A stretch of 64,000 nucleotides of DNA from Larkinella sp049445795 (GCF_049445795.1 NZ_JBMSDT010000010.1:247060-311059); one strand, 5' to 3'; numbered from the stretch's first letter, positions 52,472-61,537 are shown. Numbers and translations: made by a program. The notes: a model not told the origin generated them from the sequence alone.

Positions 52472-52975
52472 TTACGAATGTAGTCGGTAAAAAATGATCG
52501 AAGCGTGAAAAATATGAAATAGCAGAAAAATAAGTGCACATCCAAAGAAGTACCACCGACTAAACGGCAACTTCCCGTAAAATGAATCCCCCATCAGCCC
52601 TATGCCTGCCAACCAGACCGCGGGCGTATAGGAGGGGGCAGTAAAACCGGCTAAACCCGTACTCCACGAACTTTCCGGAAACCGGATCAGGACTAACCAG
52701 GCGGCAAAATAGACCAGCAACCCAACCAAATAAAGGCAAAGGCCGGTTTTTTGAACCCTGGTCGATAAATGAAAAGGCGTAAACAAAGCCAGCGCAAAAA
52801 CCGCCATTCGTGAACTGTTTTCGCCATAGGCGAGGAAAGGCGAAATATTATTCCAAAAAACATCCGCCTGAAAAGGCCGGGGCAGTTGATCCGTTAAGGC
52901 ACTATTCCAGACCATGACCGGAACAAGCCACAGAAAACTGTTCGCCAAATAGCTTCGAGCCGATCGATGCGTCAT
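52472..52975 (-). CDS. hypothetical multi-span membrane protein
   Basis: A 167-aa protein with about five predicted membrane helices, rich in tryptophan and phenylalanine. No motif was recognised. Its 3' end lies just upstream of the Dabb gene, so one transcript is likely. Start ATG 52975. Role unknown. Confidence 0.72.
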   Translation of the reverse strand: MTHRSARSYLANSFLWLVPVMVWNSALTDQLPRPFQADVFWNNISPFLAYGENSSRMAVFALALFTPFHLSTRVQKTGLCLYLVGLLVYFAAWLVLIRFPESSWSTGLAGFTAPSYTPAVWLAGIGLMGDSFYGKLPFSRWYFFGCALIFLLFHIFHASIIFYRLHS

Positions 52976-53020
52976 TTTACTGCTTCTTTTTGATCGGCGA
53001 AATTACAGTACTTTTACCAA

Positions 53021-54343
53021 ATGAAAACCTCTCAAGACCCCGCCCTGGCGATTTCCAATTTGGGTATTTCGGCTTTAAACCCCATGCAGAAAGCGGCAGA
53101 AGCGGCCATTTTATCGAACGCTGAAATCCTTTTGCTGGCCCCCACCGGCTCGGGCAAAACGCTCGGTTTTCTGCTCCCGGTTTTACAACTACTCAAGCCC
53201 GAACAAAAAACCGTTCAGTGCCTGATTCTGGCCCCTTCCCGCGAACTGGCGCTGCAAATCGAGCATGTCTGGAAGAAAATGGGGACCGGATTTAAGGTAA
53301 ACGTCTGCTACGGGGGGCATCCGATGGCAACCGAAATGCAGAACCTGAATGACCCGCCCGCCGTGCTGATCGGAACGCCCGGCCGCATTGCCGACCACCT
53401 CGACCGGCGAACATTTGACCCTGCCAACATTCATACGCTGGTGCTCGATGAATTCGACAAATCGCTCGAACTCGGCTTTCACGACCAGATGGCGTTCATC
53501 ATCAGCCATTTATCCAACCTGACCAAACGCGTACTGGTGTCGGCCACGGCCCGTGTCGACATACCGGCTTTTGTCGGAGCGCCCTCTCCTATCCGGCTTC
53601 AGTTTCTTTCCGACGACGCAGCCCAGCCCAACCTGGCGCTCCGGCTCGTTTGGGCCGACGATCGGGACAAAACCGCCACGCTCGTCCGGCTGATCAGTTC
53701 GTTGCAGTCGGAAGCCGCCCTGATTTTCTGTAATTACCGCGAAACCGTTGAGTCGTTGAGTCAGTCGCTTTGTGATCGCGGCATTCGGACGGCTTTTTAC
53801 CACGGTGGACTGGAGCAGGACGAACGCGAACGGGCGCTGATTCAATTTCGAAACGGCAGTGTGCGGTATCTGATTACCACGGACTTAGCTGCCCGGGGGT
53901 TGGACATTCCTGAAATGAAACACGTCATTCATGTTCAGTTGCCAGCGCACGAAGCCGAGTTTCTGCACCGCAACGGCCGAACCGCCCGGATGCAGGCTAC
54001 CGGAACGGCTTATCTGCTGCTGCACCCGGACGAAAACCGCCCGTCTTACCTCTCCGACTCACTTGACGAATTGACCCTCGCAGAATTCTACCCTCTACCC
54101 GAACTGCCTGATTTTCAAACGATTTACATCAGTGGTGGCAAGAAGAATAAACTGAATAAAGTGGACATTGTCGGTTTTTTTTCGCAGAAAGGTGGTCTCG
54201 AAAAAGGCGATCTTGGCCTGATCGAAGTGAAAGATTTCAGTTCCTTTGCCGCCGTCCGAACCACCAAAGTTCAGGCACTGCTGGCGAAGATCGAGGGCGA
54301 AAAAATGAAAGGCAAAAAGTATAAAATCGCCGTAGCCCGGTAG
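53021..54343 (+). CDS. DEAD-box-type helicase with DEFD motif
   Basis: A 440-aa RNA helicase with a complete set of motifs but two variations: motif II is VLDEFDKS (143-146, DEFD) and motif VI is HRNGRTAR. Motif I APTGSGKT (40-47), PSREL and SAT are normal. A C-terminal DbpA-like RNA-binding region (about 365-440, GGKKNKLNKVDIVGFFSQK.GLEKGDLGLIEVKDF) is present, as in DbpA, which binds 23S rRNA hairpin 92. This makes a ribosome-assembly role likely. Its stop abuts the convergent hydrolase gene. Confidence 0.92.
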   Translation: MKTSQDPALAISNLGISALNPMQKAAEAAILSNAEILLLAPTGSGKTLGFLLPVLQLLKPEQKTVQCLILAPSRELALQIEHVWKKMGTGFKVNVCYGGHPMATEMQNLNDPPAVLIGTPGRIADHLDRRTFDPANIHTLVLDEFDKSLELGFHDQMAFIISHLSNLTKRVLVSATARVDIPAFVGAPSPIRLQFLSDDAAQPNLALRLVWADDRDKTATLVRLISSLQSEAALIFCNYRETVESLSQSLCDRGIRTAFYHGGLEQDERERALIQFRNGSVRYLITTDLAARGLDIPEMKHVIHVQLPAHEAEFLHRNGRTARMQATGTAYLLLHPDENRPSYLSDSLDELTLAEFYPLPELPDFQTIYISGGKKNKLNKVDIVGFFSQKGGLEKGDLGLIEVKDFSSFAAVRTTKVQALLAKIEGEKMKGKKYKIAVAR

Positions 54344-55924
54344 TTATTTGGCGTCTGGCACCCGCGTAAAATCCAGGTCGTGGAAGTCGTAACTGAAATC
54401 GGTCAGGGGCGAAATGGCCTTCATTTTGATCGAAACCGGCTTTCCCTCATAGTCCAGTCCGAACATCACGAACGCATCGGCTTCCAGGCTCCGGTCGTTC
54501 CACTTGACCACAAACGTGTTGCCTTTATAAAAAAACAATTCGCCGGTCAGGCGCGGGGATCGTTTGGAAACAAACAGGAGTTTGTTATCACCGGCAACAA
54601 TTGAAACATCGCCCAGCCAGTTATCGCGGTAGGTACCGGTGTAAAAATAAATGGGGGTTCGGGCATCGGTTTTCTGCTGTTCAGCCTCGACGGTTTTCCA
54701 GACCTCGCGGGTCACCTTGTCGCCGTATTCCGTATTGGCCTGCATCCGGTCGCGACCTTCTTTGACGCGATCCGTTCCGGTAATGCCCAGGTAATTGTCT
54801 TTGATCTGGTTGGTAATGGCCGTAAAAGCCGCCCCGACCTGCTGATTGGTCAGGACGATGATGCCCAGCTTCAGTTCCGGCAGCAGCGTCACCTGCGTCA
54901 CCATCCCGGGCAAACCGCCGGTGTGTGAAGCCTGTTTGTACCCTTTCACATCGCTCAAAAACCAGCCCAAGCCGTAAGCCGCGAAGTGGGTGTTGTACGG
55001 ACCCGGATTGCCGACGGGAATGATGGTCTGCGGAGTCCACATCTCGTTTTGTACCCTCGAGCTGAACAGGGTTTTAGTCGACCGGTTTCCGTATTTGCCA
55101 CCCTCCAGTTGCATTAACACCCATTTACTCAGGTCGTTGACGCTGCTGTAAATACCGCCCGCCGAGTTGCCGGCTTCGAGCAAACCGCGTTTGATCACCC
55201 GCAAGTTGCCATCCACCACGGCGTGGGCATCAATGACATTCGTTTGGTCTTTCGGCAGGCGCGTAAACGAACCCCGGCTGTGGGTCATTTCGAGCGGCTG
55301 CATGATCCGGTTTTCGACAAACTCCTCCCAGCTCTGGCCCGACACCCGCCGAACGACCTCACCGGCCACCATGTACAGCAAGTTGTCGTAATCGTATTTG
55401 GTCCGAAAACCGGAAACCTGTTTCAGATACCGCAGGTTATGAATCACATCCTTGAGCGTAAAGTCGCTCGAATCGGGAAAGAACATCAGGTCGCCCGCTC
55501 CGAGGCCCAGACCACTGCGGTGGGTCAGCAAATCCCGGATGGTAAACTCCTCGGTCACATAGGCATTGTACAGCCGAAACTCGGGAATGAAATCGATCAC
55601 CTTGCTGTCCCAGTTCAGCTTGCCTTCGTCGATCAGGATGCCGAGCGCAGCCGCTGTAAACGCCTTGCTGTTCGAGGCAATGCCGAAGAGCGTGTTGGCA
55701 TCGACGGGCTCGCTGGTCCGCAACGACCGGACGCCGTAGCCTTTGGCGTGAACCACTTTCCCGTCTTTCACCACGGCCACCGCAATACCGGGCACCTGAA
55801 AGGTTTTCAGCGTTTTCTCAGCTAGTTGATCGATCTGGGCCGGGGTAATGGGCTGTCCGAAAACCGTTCTGACAACGAAAACCGGAAAGAGTAAAAAAGC
55901 CAGGAAAGGAAACCGTGAGTGCAT
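54344..55924 (-). CDS. exported serine hydrolase (beta-lactamase class C fold) with C-terminal domain
   Basis: A 526-aa protein with a signal peptide (to about 23). SNSK at 84-87 gives the nucleophile, YDNLLYMVAG the second box and HTGGLPG the third, so the active site is complete. The C-terminal about 110 residues resemble DUF3471 (GTYRDNWLGDVSIV). Such proteins act as peptidases or esterases on cell-wall or peptide substrates. Start ATG 55924. Confidence 0.92.
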   Translation of the reverse strand: MHSRFPFLAFLLFPVFVVRTVFGQPITPAQIDQLAEKTLKTFQVPGIAVAVVKDGKVVHAKGYGVRSLRTSEPVDANTLFGIASNSKAFTAAALGILIDEGKLNWDSKVIDFIPEFRLYNAYVTEEFTIRDLLTHRSGLGLGAGDLMFFPDSSDFTLKDVIHNLRYLKQVSGFRTKYDYDNLLYMVAGEVVRRVSGQSWEEFVENRIMQPLEMTHSRGSFTRLPKDQTNVIDAHAVVDGNLRVIKRGLLEAGNSAGGIYSSVNDLSKWVLMQLEGGKYGNRSTKTLFSSRVQNEMWTPQTIIPVGNPGPYNTHFAAYGLGWFLSDVKGYKQASHTGGLPGMVTQVTLLPELKLGIIVLTNQQVGAAFTAITNQIKDNYLGITGTDRVKEGRDRMQANTEYGDKVTREVWKTVEAEQQKTDARTPIYFYTGTYRDNWLGDVSIVAGDNKLLFVSKRSPRLTGELFFYKGNTFVVKWNDRSLEADAFVMFGLDYEGKPVSIKMKAISPLTDFSYDFHDLDFTRVPDAK

Positions 55925-55991
55925 AGCGGGCGATTTGACAACCGCTAAAGATAACGCATTTGCCGAAATTGTTCCACAAACCTTGGATAAC

Positions 55992-56040
55992 CCCGAGTCC
56001 CCTTAGCCCCGGGTTGCACCCGGGGCTAAGGGGACTCGGG
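55992..56040. repeat. 22-bp perfect hairpin, GC-rich palindrome
   Basis: CCCGAGTCCCCTTAGCCCCG plus GG (55992-56013) is perfectly complementary to 56019-56040 across a 5-nt loop TTGCA. No T-run follows, so it resembles a REP unit more than an intrinsic terminator, though it sits downstream of the SDR stop. Related words appear in no other gap here. Confidence 0.82.
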
Positions 56041-56091
56041 ACTCGGAGCGACAGTGATCAGTGCCCTCCCTGCCGGGCAGTCAGGCAACGC

Positions 56092-56808
56092 CTAATTACC
56101 CCCCGGGCGCGAGGGTCGCACCTCGATTTTACTCGGCAAGGTCCGGGCGGGCATGTGAATCAGGTCCAGCACGATCTGTCCGATGTCTTCCGGCTGGATT
56201 TTCCAGGCATCTTTCTCACTCGGCCGGTGGTTGTTGAACTCCGTTGCCACGGAACCCGGCATGATGGTCGACACTTTGATCCCGGCTTTGCGCACATCGA
56301 GCATCAGCGCCTGCGTAAAACCGACCAGCCCGAACTTGCTGGCGTTGTAAGCCGTGCCGTTTTCGAAGAAGTTGGTCCCGGCCAGACTGGCAATTGTGAT
56401 GAAGTAGCCTTCCGATTTTTTGAGCTCATCCAGCGTGGCTTTGATGGAATAGAAAACCCCCGTCAAGTTGATGTCGATGGTTTCGGTCCACTGCTCGGGC
56501 GTCAGGTCCTGCACCGGGGCAAAATGGCCGACTCCGGCGTTGGCAATGACGTAATCCAGCCGCCCCCACTGCTGAATCACGGCGTCGACTGCCCGCTGTT
56601 GCGATACCAGATCACGCACGTCGGCAGCAATACCGAGCGCGAAGCCTTCTTTCAATTGATTCAGGGAAGCCGCAGCCTCTTCGGCATTTTCCTGTGAGCG
56701 GCTGGTGATAGCCACCCGAATACCGTCTTTAATCAAGACTTCGGCCACGCCGTAGCCAATGCCTTTTGAGCCGCCGGTCACGAGGGCGGTTTTGATGGTT
56801 TCTGCCAT
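56092..56808 (-). CDS. short-chain dehydrogenase/reductase
   Basis: A 238-aa classical SDR. ALVTGGSKGIG (cofactor loop), NAGVGHF, ITIASLAG and YNASKFGL (Tyr-x3-Lys) are in place. Related to 3-ketoacyl reductases (FabG-like). Unlike the two membrane-anchored SDRs it has no C-terminal extension. Its upstream neighbour on the same strand is an O-methyltransferase, 89 nt away. The substrate is unknown. Confidence 0.9.
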   Translation of the reverse strand: MAETIKTALVTGGSKGIGYGVAEVLIKDGIRVAITSRSQENAEEAAASLNQLKEGFALGIAADVRDLVSQQRAVDAVIQQWGRLDYVIANAGVGHFAPVQDLTPEQWTETIDINLTGVFYSIKATLDELKKSEGYFITIASLAGTNFFENGTAYNASKFGLVGFTQALMLDVRKAGIKVSTIMPGSVATEFNNHRPSEKDAWKIQPEDIGQIVLDLIHMPARTLPSKIEVRPSRPGGN

Positions 56809-56897
56809 AAGGTAAACAAATTGATGGATTGATGCTTTCGGGATAACCCGTCGACTAAAAAGAAAGTTTATTCATCAGAGCCACACACCAAGGATCT

Positions 56898-57500
56898 TCA
56901 CCCATCAATGGGTAATTTTTCTTTCCAGATCAAAAGTTCCCCTTTACCCACGGGCACCAGTGCGGTGCTGAAACCGGGCGTCTCTTCCAGCAGCTTTTGA
57001 AAAGGGGCCAGTTCCTGCCGGTGGGACACCGCATTATCGACGACCACCAAGCCGCCTGGTTTCAGACTAGCGTTAACGGAACGCCAGTGGCTGACGTATT
57101 GGGTGCGGTCAGCATCCCAAAAGATAAAGTCGAACGAATGCGGTTGGGTCGTTTGTAGAAACGTTTCTGCATCGGACACCACCAAATCGATGAATAAACT
57201 CAGGCCGATTTTTTCAAAATTGGCACGGGCCAGTTCGGCTTTGGCAGGATTTAACTCAACCGTCGTTACCCGCCCGCCGGTTCTTTGAACAGCCTCCGCC
57301 AGCCAAAGGGTCGAATACCCATTGGACGTTCCGATTTCCAGGATCGCGCGGGCTTCGGTGGCTTTGACCAGCAGCGAAAGGAAGGTCCCGGTGTCGGGTG
57401 TGATGTTCAGCAACTTGTCGCGTTTGGCCGTTGCCTGAAGATCGTTTTGTTGTCCTGACTCGTACAACTCATCCAGAAACTCTTTGAATCGTTCATCCAT
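56898..57500 (-). CDS. class I SAM-dependent O-methyltransferase (catechol-OMT-like)
   Basis: A 200-aa methyltransferase of the YrrM/caffeoyl-CoA group: ILEIGTSNGYSTLWLA (SAM motif I), VTTVELNPAKAELAR, DFIFWDADRTQYVSHW and GGLVVVDNAVSH (metal site Asp/Asn region). It follows the SnoaL-like gene closely, with a gap of 3 nt, suggesting an operon. The substrate may be a small hydroxylated molecule. Confidence 0.9.
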   Translation of the reverse strand: MDERFKEFLDELYESGQQNDLQATAKRDKLLNITPDTGTFLSLLVKATEARAILEIGTSNGYSTLWLAEAVQRTGGRVTTVELNPAKAELARANFEKIGLSLFIDLVVSDAETFLQTTQPHSFDFIFWDADRTQYVSHWRSVNASLKPGGLVVVDNAVSHRQELAPFQKLLEETPGFSTALVPVGKGELLIWKEKLPIDG

Positions 57501-57503
57501 TTG

Positions 57504-57923
57504 CTATGCATTAAATGCCCCCAGTTGTATCAGGAGCGACAAATTATCAACAATCCCATACTCCTTCCGGACTCGACTTCCGTTAAACTCCAGGAGGGTC
57601 AGGCCACTCACGCATACTTGCTTTTGGTTCGGTTCCACGCCAAACAACGTTCCCTGTTGATGAGTACCCGTATACTGCCAACGAACCGTCACCTGATGAC
57701 CGGCCGGGATGACCTCAAGCAGATCGATCCGTAAATCCGGAAAAAACGAATACGTCATGCGCAGCACCTGCCGGTAAGCTTCAAGGCTATTACAGGGCTG
57801 CTCGAAGTGAGTGTACCACACTTCCAAATCCTCATCGGCCCGGTGGTTTAATTCCTGGTCGTTTCCGCTGTTCCAGACCTGCATGTAGGCCTTTGCCAGC
57901 GAAATTAAATCCTGTGTTTCCAT
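57504..57923 (-). CDS. SnoaL/NTF2-like protein
   Basis: About 139 aa from ATG 57923. A helix (ISLAKAYMQVWNSGN) and a curved beta-sheet with EVWYTHFEQP, VTVRWQYTGTHQQ and VSGLTLLEFNGSRVRKEYGIVDNLSLL match the SnoaL fold used for isomerases and for the C-terminal domain of ECF41 sigma factors. It lies in the operon headed by an ECF41 sigma factor, 2 kb upstream. Function unknown. Confidence 0.85.
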   Translation of the reverse strand: METQDLISLAKAYMQVWNSGNDQELNHRADEDLEVWYTHFEQPCNSLEAYRQVLRMTYSFFPDLRIDLLEVIPAGHQVTVRWQYTGTHQQGTLFGVEPNQKQVCVSGLTLLEFNGSRVRKEYGIVDNLSLLIQLGAFNA

Positions 57924-57942
57924 CAAAATACCCTTTAGGAAT

Positions 57943-58800
57943 CTATTTCGAATACTGTTTTTGCAAATAGTCCGCCCAGCTTTGCGACTCGATGGCGTAC
58001 GCCGGGCAGGTATTCCAGCCGTTGGCAAAGGCCCTCATGACGCTACCCAAGATGGGTATCGGCAGGTAGAACTTTCGTCGGGGTTGATACAACTGCCACT
58101 CCTTAACGAGCTTATCCACTCGCAGAACCTCCGGACCGCCCATGTTGAAGGTAGACAGCAGCGGCCCCATTTGCACCAGATACAGGAGTTGGTCCGCAAC
58201 TACAGCCGGGCTAATGGGCTGCGCAACCAGCCGGGTCGGAACGAGGCCAACCGGAAAGCGGAACAATTGCCCCAACATGGCATCAATGAATCCGTGAAAC
58301 TGAGTCGAGCGAAGGATGGTATAGGGCTGTTCGCTCCGTTGCAATAGCTGTTCAGCGTTTTTTTTGGCCTGGTAGTAGCTCAACGGAATCTGATCCACCC
58401 CGACAATTGAAACATAAATCAGATGTCGAACCCCGGCCCGTTCGCAGGCATTGATCAATCGCTCCATGGCGATTTCTTCAAACGAACGAACCCCAATCCT
58501 GCTCTCATTACTCGCCAGATGGATTACGGTCTGAATGCCATCCACGGCCTGCTGCAAGCCCTGACCACTGGCCAGATCGACGGCGGACCAGGCATCAGAG
58601 ACCCGTCGGGGTGGGGTCCGGCTGATTTCCCGAACCCCAATACCCGCCTGGATCAGCCGAGGCACCAGCGCAGTCCCCAGCATTCCGGTTCCCCCCGTAA
58701 CTAATACGTTCGGCGGGCGTCGAAGCTGTGCATAAACTCGGTGGGGAACCGGATATCTCCCCAGAAAATCCGACCCACTCCCTACCGTTTTGTCATCCAT
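57943..58800 (-). CDS. NmrA/atypical SDR-like NAD(P)-binding epimerase-type protein
   Basis: A 285-aa protein with the N-terminal VLVTGGTGMLGTALVPRL nucleotide-binding motif and TVIHLASN, a pattern of extended or atypical SDRs that reduce or sense NAD(P). It belongs to the oxidoreductase/epimerase type often encoded beside ECF41 sigma factors. Its start overlaps the end of the hydrolase gene by 19 nt, so they are translationally coupled. The substrate is unknown. Confidence 0.85.
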   Translation of the reverse strand: MDDKTVGSGSDFLGRYPVPHRVYAQLRRPPNVLVTGGTGMLGTALVPRLIQAGIGVREISRTPPRRVSDAWSAVDLASGQGLQQAVDGIQTVIHLASNESRIGVRSFEEIAMERLINACERAGVRHLIYVSIVGVDQIPLSYYQAKKNAEQLLQRSEQPYTILRSTQFHGFIDAMLGQLFRFPVGLVPTRLVAQPISPAVVADQLLYLVQMGPLLSTFNMGGPEVLRVDKLVKEWQLYQPRRKFYLPIPILGSVMRAFANGWNTCPAYAIESQSWADYLQKQYSK

Positions 58801-59687
58801 CGCCGTAGAAAAAGAAGTTGATCCGTGACGACCTGCTCCATCAGACCGTGGTAAAAAGCGAAATGATCGGTGTCATACTCAATGACCTTCCCCCGTAGGG
58901 CCCGCTTCCCGACCCAGGTCTGAAAAACCGGGTTGGCGTAAACGTCCCGACGGGCCACACAAACCAGCAACGGCATGATCAACTGTTCGGCTGTCCCGGG
59001 TTTGTAGCGCGGCAGGTTCAGGTAAAACCGGGGTGTAAACCGGTTCTGCCAATACCGACTTTGTCGCGTTAGCTTTTCGAAGCTGGCTTGGAGCGCAGGG
59101 TCGGTAAAAACGGCCGTCTCATTAGTTGAACCATAGACTTTGCAATACCAGGGGCTAGCTCCTACCAGCCCCCGTACGGCATCCCAAACCGCAGCCAGAA
59201 GCAAATTCATCAACCTGTGCAACGGTATCCTGACGGTGGCTTTTGCCCGAGGATTGACCATATCAAAAGCCGGAACCTGGGCAATGATGGCCCGCAGCCG
59301 GGGGTCTCTGGCCGCAACGTTCAATACATGCCCCCCGCCCAGCGACGTACCCCATAAAGCCAGGCAATTCGGGTCAAGTCGGTTGTGGTGTCGGGCAAAA
59401 TCCACGGCAGCTTCCAAATCCTGTCGTTGTTTTCTGACACTGACCAGTTGCCGGGGCACTCCTTCACTCTGCCCGAAGTGGCGATAATCGAATACCAGTA
59501 CGGCAAAACCGGCTTCGGCAAAACGCCGGGCATACGCTGGCAGTACCCAGTCCATGGTTCCCGAAAAACCGTTCGCCATGATCAGGCCAGGAAGTTGTCC
59601 GGAAGAAACAGCCGGATAATACAACATGCCTGCACAGCGATTCTGGTGTGATTGAAAGGAAATTGACTCAACAGTTACCTCAGTCAT
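58782..59687 (-). CDS. alpha/beta hydrolase
   Basis: A 301-aa hydrolase with the nucleophile elbow GTSLGG and an early VFDYRHFGQSEG strand. C-terminal LLVCVARRDVYANP carries the likely acid, and DTDHFAFYHG the catalytic histidine. It resembles the DltD/YcjY-type hydrolase group. First of the coupled genes after the ECF41 sigma gene, 86 nt downstream of it. The substrate is unknown. Confidence 0.88.
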   Translation of the reverse strand: MTEVTVESISFQSHQNRCAGMLYYPAVSSGQLPGLIMANGFSGTMDWVLPAYARRFAEAGFAVLVFDYRHFGQSEGVPRQLVSVRKQRQDLEAAVDFARHHNRLDPNCLALWGTSLGGGHVLNVAARDPRLRAIIAQVPAFDMVNPRAKATVRIPLHRLMNLLLAAVWDAVRGLVGASPWYCKVYGSTNETAVFTDPALQASFEKLTRQSRYWQNRFTPRFYLNLPRYKPGTAEQLIMPLLVCVARRDVYANPVFQTWVGKRALRGKVIEYDTDHFAFYHGLMEQVVTDQLLFLRRWMTKR

Positions 59688-59773
59688 AGACCAATAAAAC
59701 AGATTACTACCGTTTAAATTGTCGAACCCGATCCGGCAGTCCCGTAGTTTGTTTTATTGGCTATGTCTGCCCA

Positions 59774-60646
59774 CTAGACGTTTTGTGACAGCCTGACGAG
59801 ATTTATTTTTTCCGGATTTCGGATGACATAGACGGTTTTAACCTGTTTTTTGTCTTCCTCAAAATACACCAGTGTATCGGGTAGCCGATCCCGGCTCAGT
59901 AAGAGTGCAGGCAACCCGTTAACGCGGATAACGTTGGGTATCAATTGACGAAAATCGGGTCGGGACAAAATGCCTTTCATAAATTTGAGAACCGCTTCCC
60001 GTCCACTGATCGGCCAGCGTGCCGCAGGTCGTTTTCCACCCCCGTCGGAGTAAACCACCATATCCTCCTTCAGCAACCGAATGAGAGGGGCAAAATCGGC
60101 CTCATTTCGGGCCAGTAAAAAAGCATCGACAAGGGCCTCAAAATCAAACTCTTCAGGTTTGTAGTGATCAGCCATGGGCTTGATTTTTTTCCGGGCGCGG
60201 GACAAAATCTGGCGGCAGTTCATCTCGCTTTGCCCGCAAATAACCGACAATTCGGAATAGGTGAACTGAAAAGCTTCCCGCAGAATAAAGACCGCCCGCT
60301 CGGTCGGGTTCAATTGCTCAACGGTACACAGCAGGCTATAAGACAGAATGTCGGCTGCCCCCTCCGGTTGAATCTCGACGGGTTCAATCCAGGGTTCGGG
60401 CAACCAGATACCGGGGTAAGACCGACGGTTTTTCTTAACCTGTTTAAGTCGATCAATCGATTTATTGGCAACTATACGGGCCAGATATGCCTTTTCATTC
60501 GCAATCCGGTCGGGGAGCGACTGGGTCAGTACGGCTTCCAGACTGTCCTGAACAATGTCCTCCGCTTCCTGAATTTCCCCCAGCAGATTATACGCAATCG
60601 CAAACAGGTAGGATCGAACGGCAGGCAGCGTTTTGAATCCGGTCAT
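59774..60646 (-). CDS. ECF41-type RNA polymerase sigma factor with SnoaL-like C-terminal domain
   Basis: A 290-aa sigma factor. Region 2 (YLFAIAYNLLGEIQEAEDIVQD) and region 4 (FQFTYSELSVICGQSEMNCRQ) are followed by a SnoaL-like domain. Three ECF41 hallmarks are present: WLPEPW in the sigma2-sigma4 linker, DGGGK in the extension and NPEKI near the end. In this group the extension itself modulates activity and no anti-sigma is needed. It heads an operon with hydrolase, epimerase-like, SnoaL-like, methyltransferase and possibly SDR genes. Start ATG 60646. Confidence 0.95.
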   Translation of the reverse strand: MTGFKTLPAVRSYLFAIAYNLLGEIQEAEDIVQDSLEAVLTQSLPDRIANEKAYLARIVANKSIDRLKQVKKNRRSYPGIWLPEPWIEPVEIQPEGAADILSYSLLCTVEQLNPTERAVFILREAFQFTYSELSVICGQSEMNCRQILSRARKKIKPMADHYKPEEFDFEALVDAFLLARNEADFAPLIRLLKEDMVVYSDGGGKRPAARWPISGREAVLKFMKGILSRPDFRQLIPNVIRVNGLPALLLSRDRLPDTLVYFEEDKKQVKTVYVIRNPEKINLVRLSQNV

Positions 60647-60769
60647 GGTCGGTATTGAGTTTGTCTCTGTTCATAACCGGAAGAACGGCGGAAATAGTGC
60701 CGGATGAAGTAGTAAGACAATCGCAACTTTTTCTTTTCAGGGATAAATACCCCTGATAGCCCTCTTTTC

Positions 60770-61534
60770 ATGAAAGCTGCCCTCCTGTTCCTGGTGATCG
60801 GCCTGGTCAAGTCTCTGAGCGTTGCTCAAACCATCCCTTCCCGCATCTACGCCTGGAATCAGGCTCCGGTTGTAAAAAAAGACGGTTTTGAAGTCCGGAC
60901 GCTGGTGGAAGGCACGACACGGGATTTTAATAATTTCAGCATCCACGGCATCACGGTTTTTCCCAACCAGCCAACACGACCGGCGCAGACCCTGGACGAT
61001 GAAGCCTTGATCATCGTTAAAGAAGGCGAACTCACCGTTACGTTCGGAGAACGGACGAAAGCCCTCGGCCCCGGCAGTGTCGCCGTGATTATGCCGGGCG
61101 ATGCGTATCGGCTGGAAAATAAAAGCGGTAAACCGGTTACCTACTTCGAGATGCGGTATACCTCCAAAGAAGTACCGGACCTTGATCTAACCCGGCTGGC
61201 GGGCGGCTCGTTCTGGGTTGACTGGCAGGACGTGCCGTTCAAACCGCACGATAAAGGCGGGATTCGCCGGATGTTCGACCGGGCCACGGTGATGTGCAAA
61301 CGGTTCGAGATGCACGTCACGACGCTGAACGAAGGCTTATGGAGTCACCCACCCCACACCCACCGGGCCGCTGAAATTCTGCTCCTGATCGAAAACACCG
61401 CCCAGGAAAGCATCGACGGTGTGCTGCATCCGGCCCAGGTCGGCGACATCATTTTTCTGGAATCCAACGTGCCCCACGGTATTCAGAACACCAGCAAAGG
61501 CCCCTGTACCTACTTCGCGTTTCAGTTTGAATAA
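60770..61534 (+). CDS. exported bicupin protein
   Basis: A 254-aa protein with a signal peptide (to about residue 20) and two cupin folds. The first has VKEGELTVTFGERTKALGPGSVAVIMPGD; the second has WSHPPHTHRAAEILLLIE with a metal-binding H.H..E array and VGDIIFLESNVPHG. It resembles dioxygenases or sugar-binding cupins but has no clear substrate. Divergent from the ECF41 gene, convergent with the MocR gene (3-nt gap). Confidence 0.87.
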   Translation: MKAALLFLVIGLVKSLSVAQTIPSRIYAWNQAPVVKKDGFEVRTLVEGTTRDFNNFSIHGITVFPNQPTRPAQTLDDEALIIVKEGELTVTFGERTKALGPGSVAVIMPGDAYRLENKSGKPVTYFEMRYTSKEVPDLDLTRLAGGSFWVDWQDVPFKPHDKGGIRRMFDRATVMCKRFEMHVTTLNEGLWSHPPHTHRAAEILLLIENTAQESIDGVLHPAQVGDIIFLESNVPHGIQNTSKGPCTYFAFQFE

Positions 61535-61537
61535 GAC

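Noticed and set aside
59764..59790. Complete ECF41 promoter upstream of the hydrolase gene
   Set aside because: Only the TGTCACA half matches; the CGTC half is not at the required distance, so it is given only as a low-interest lead.
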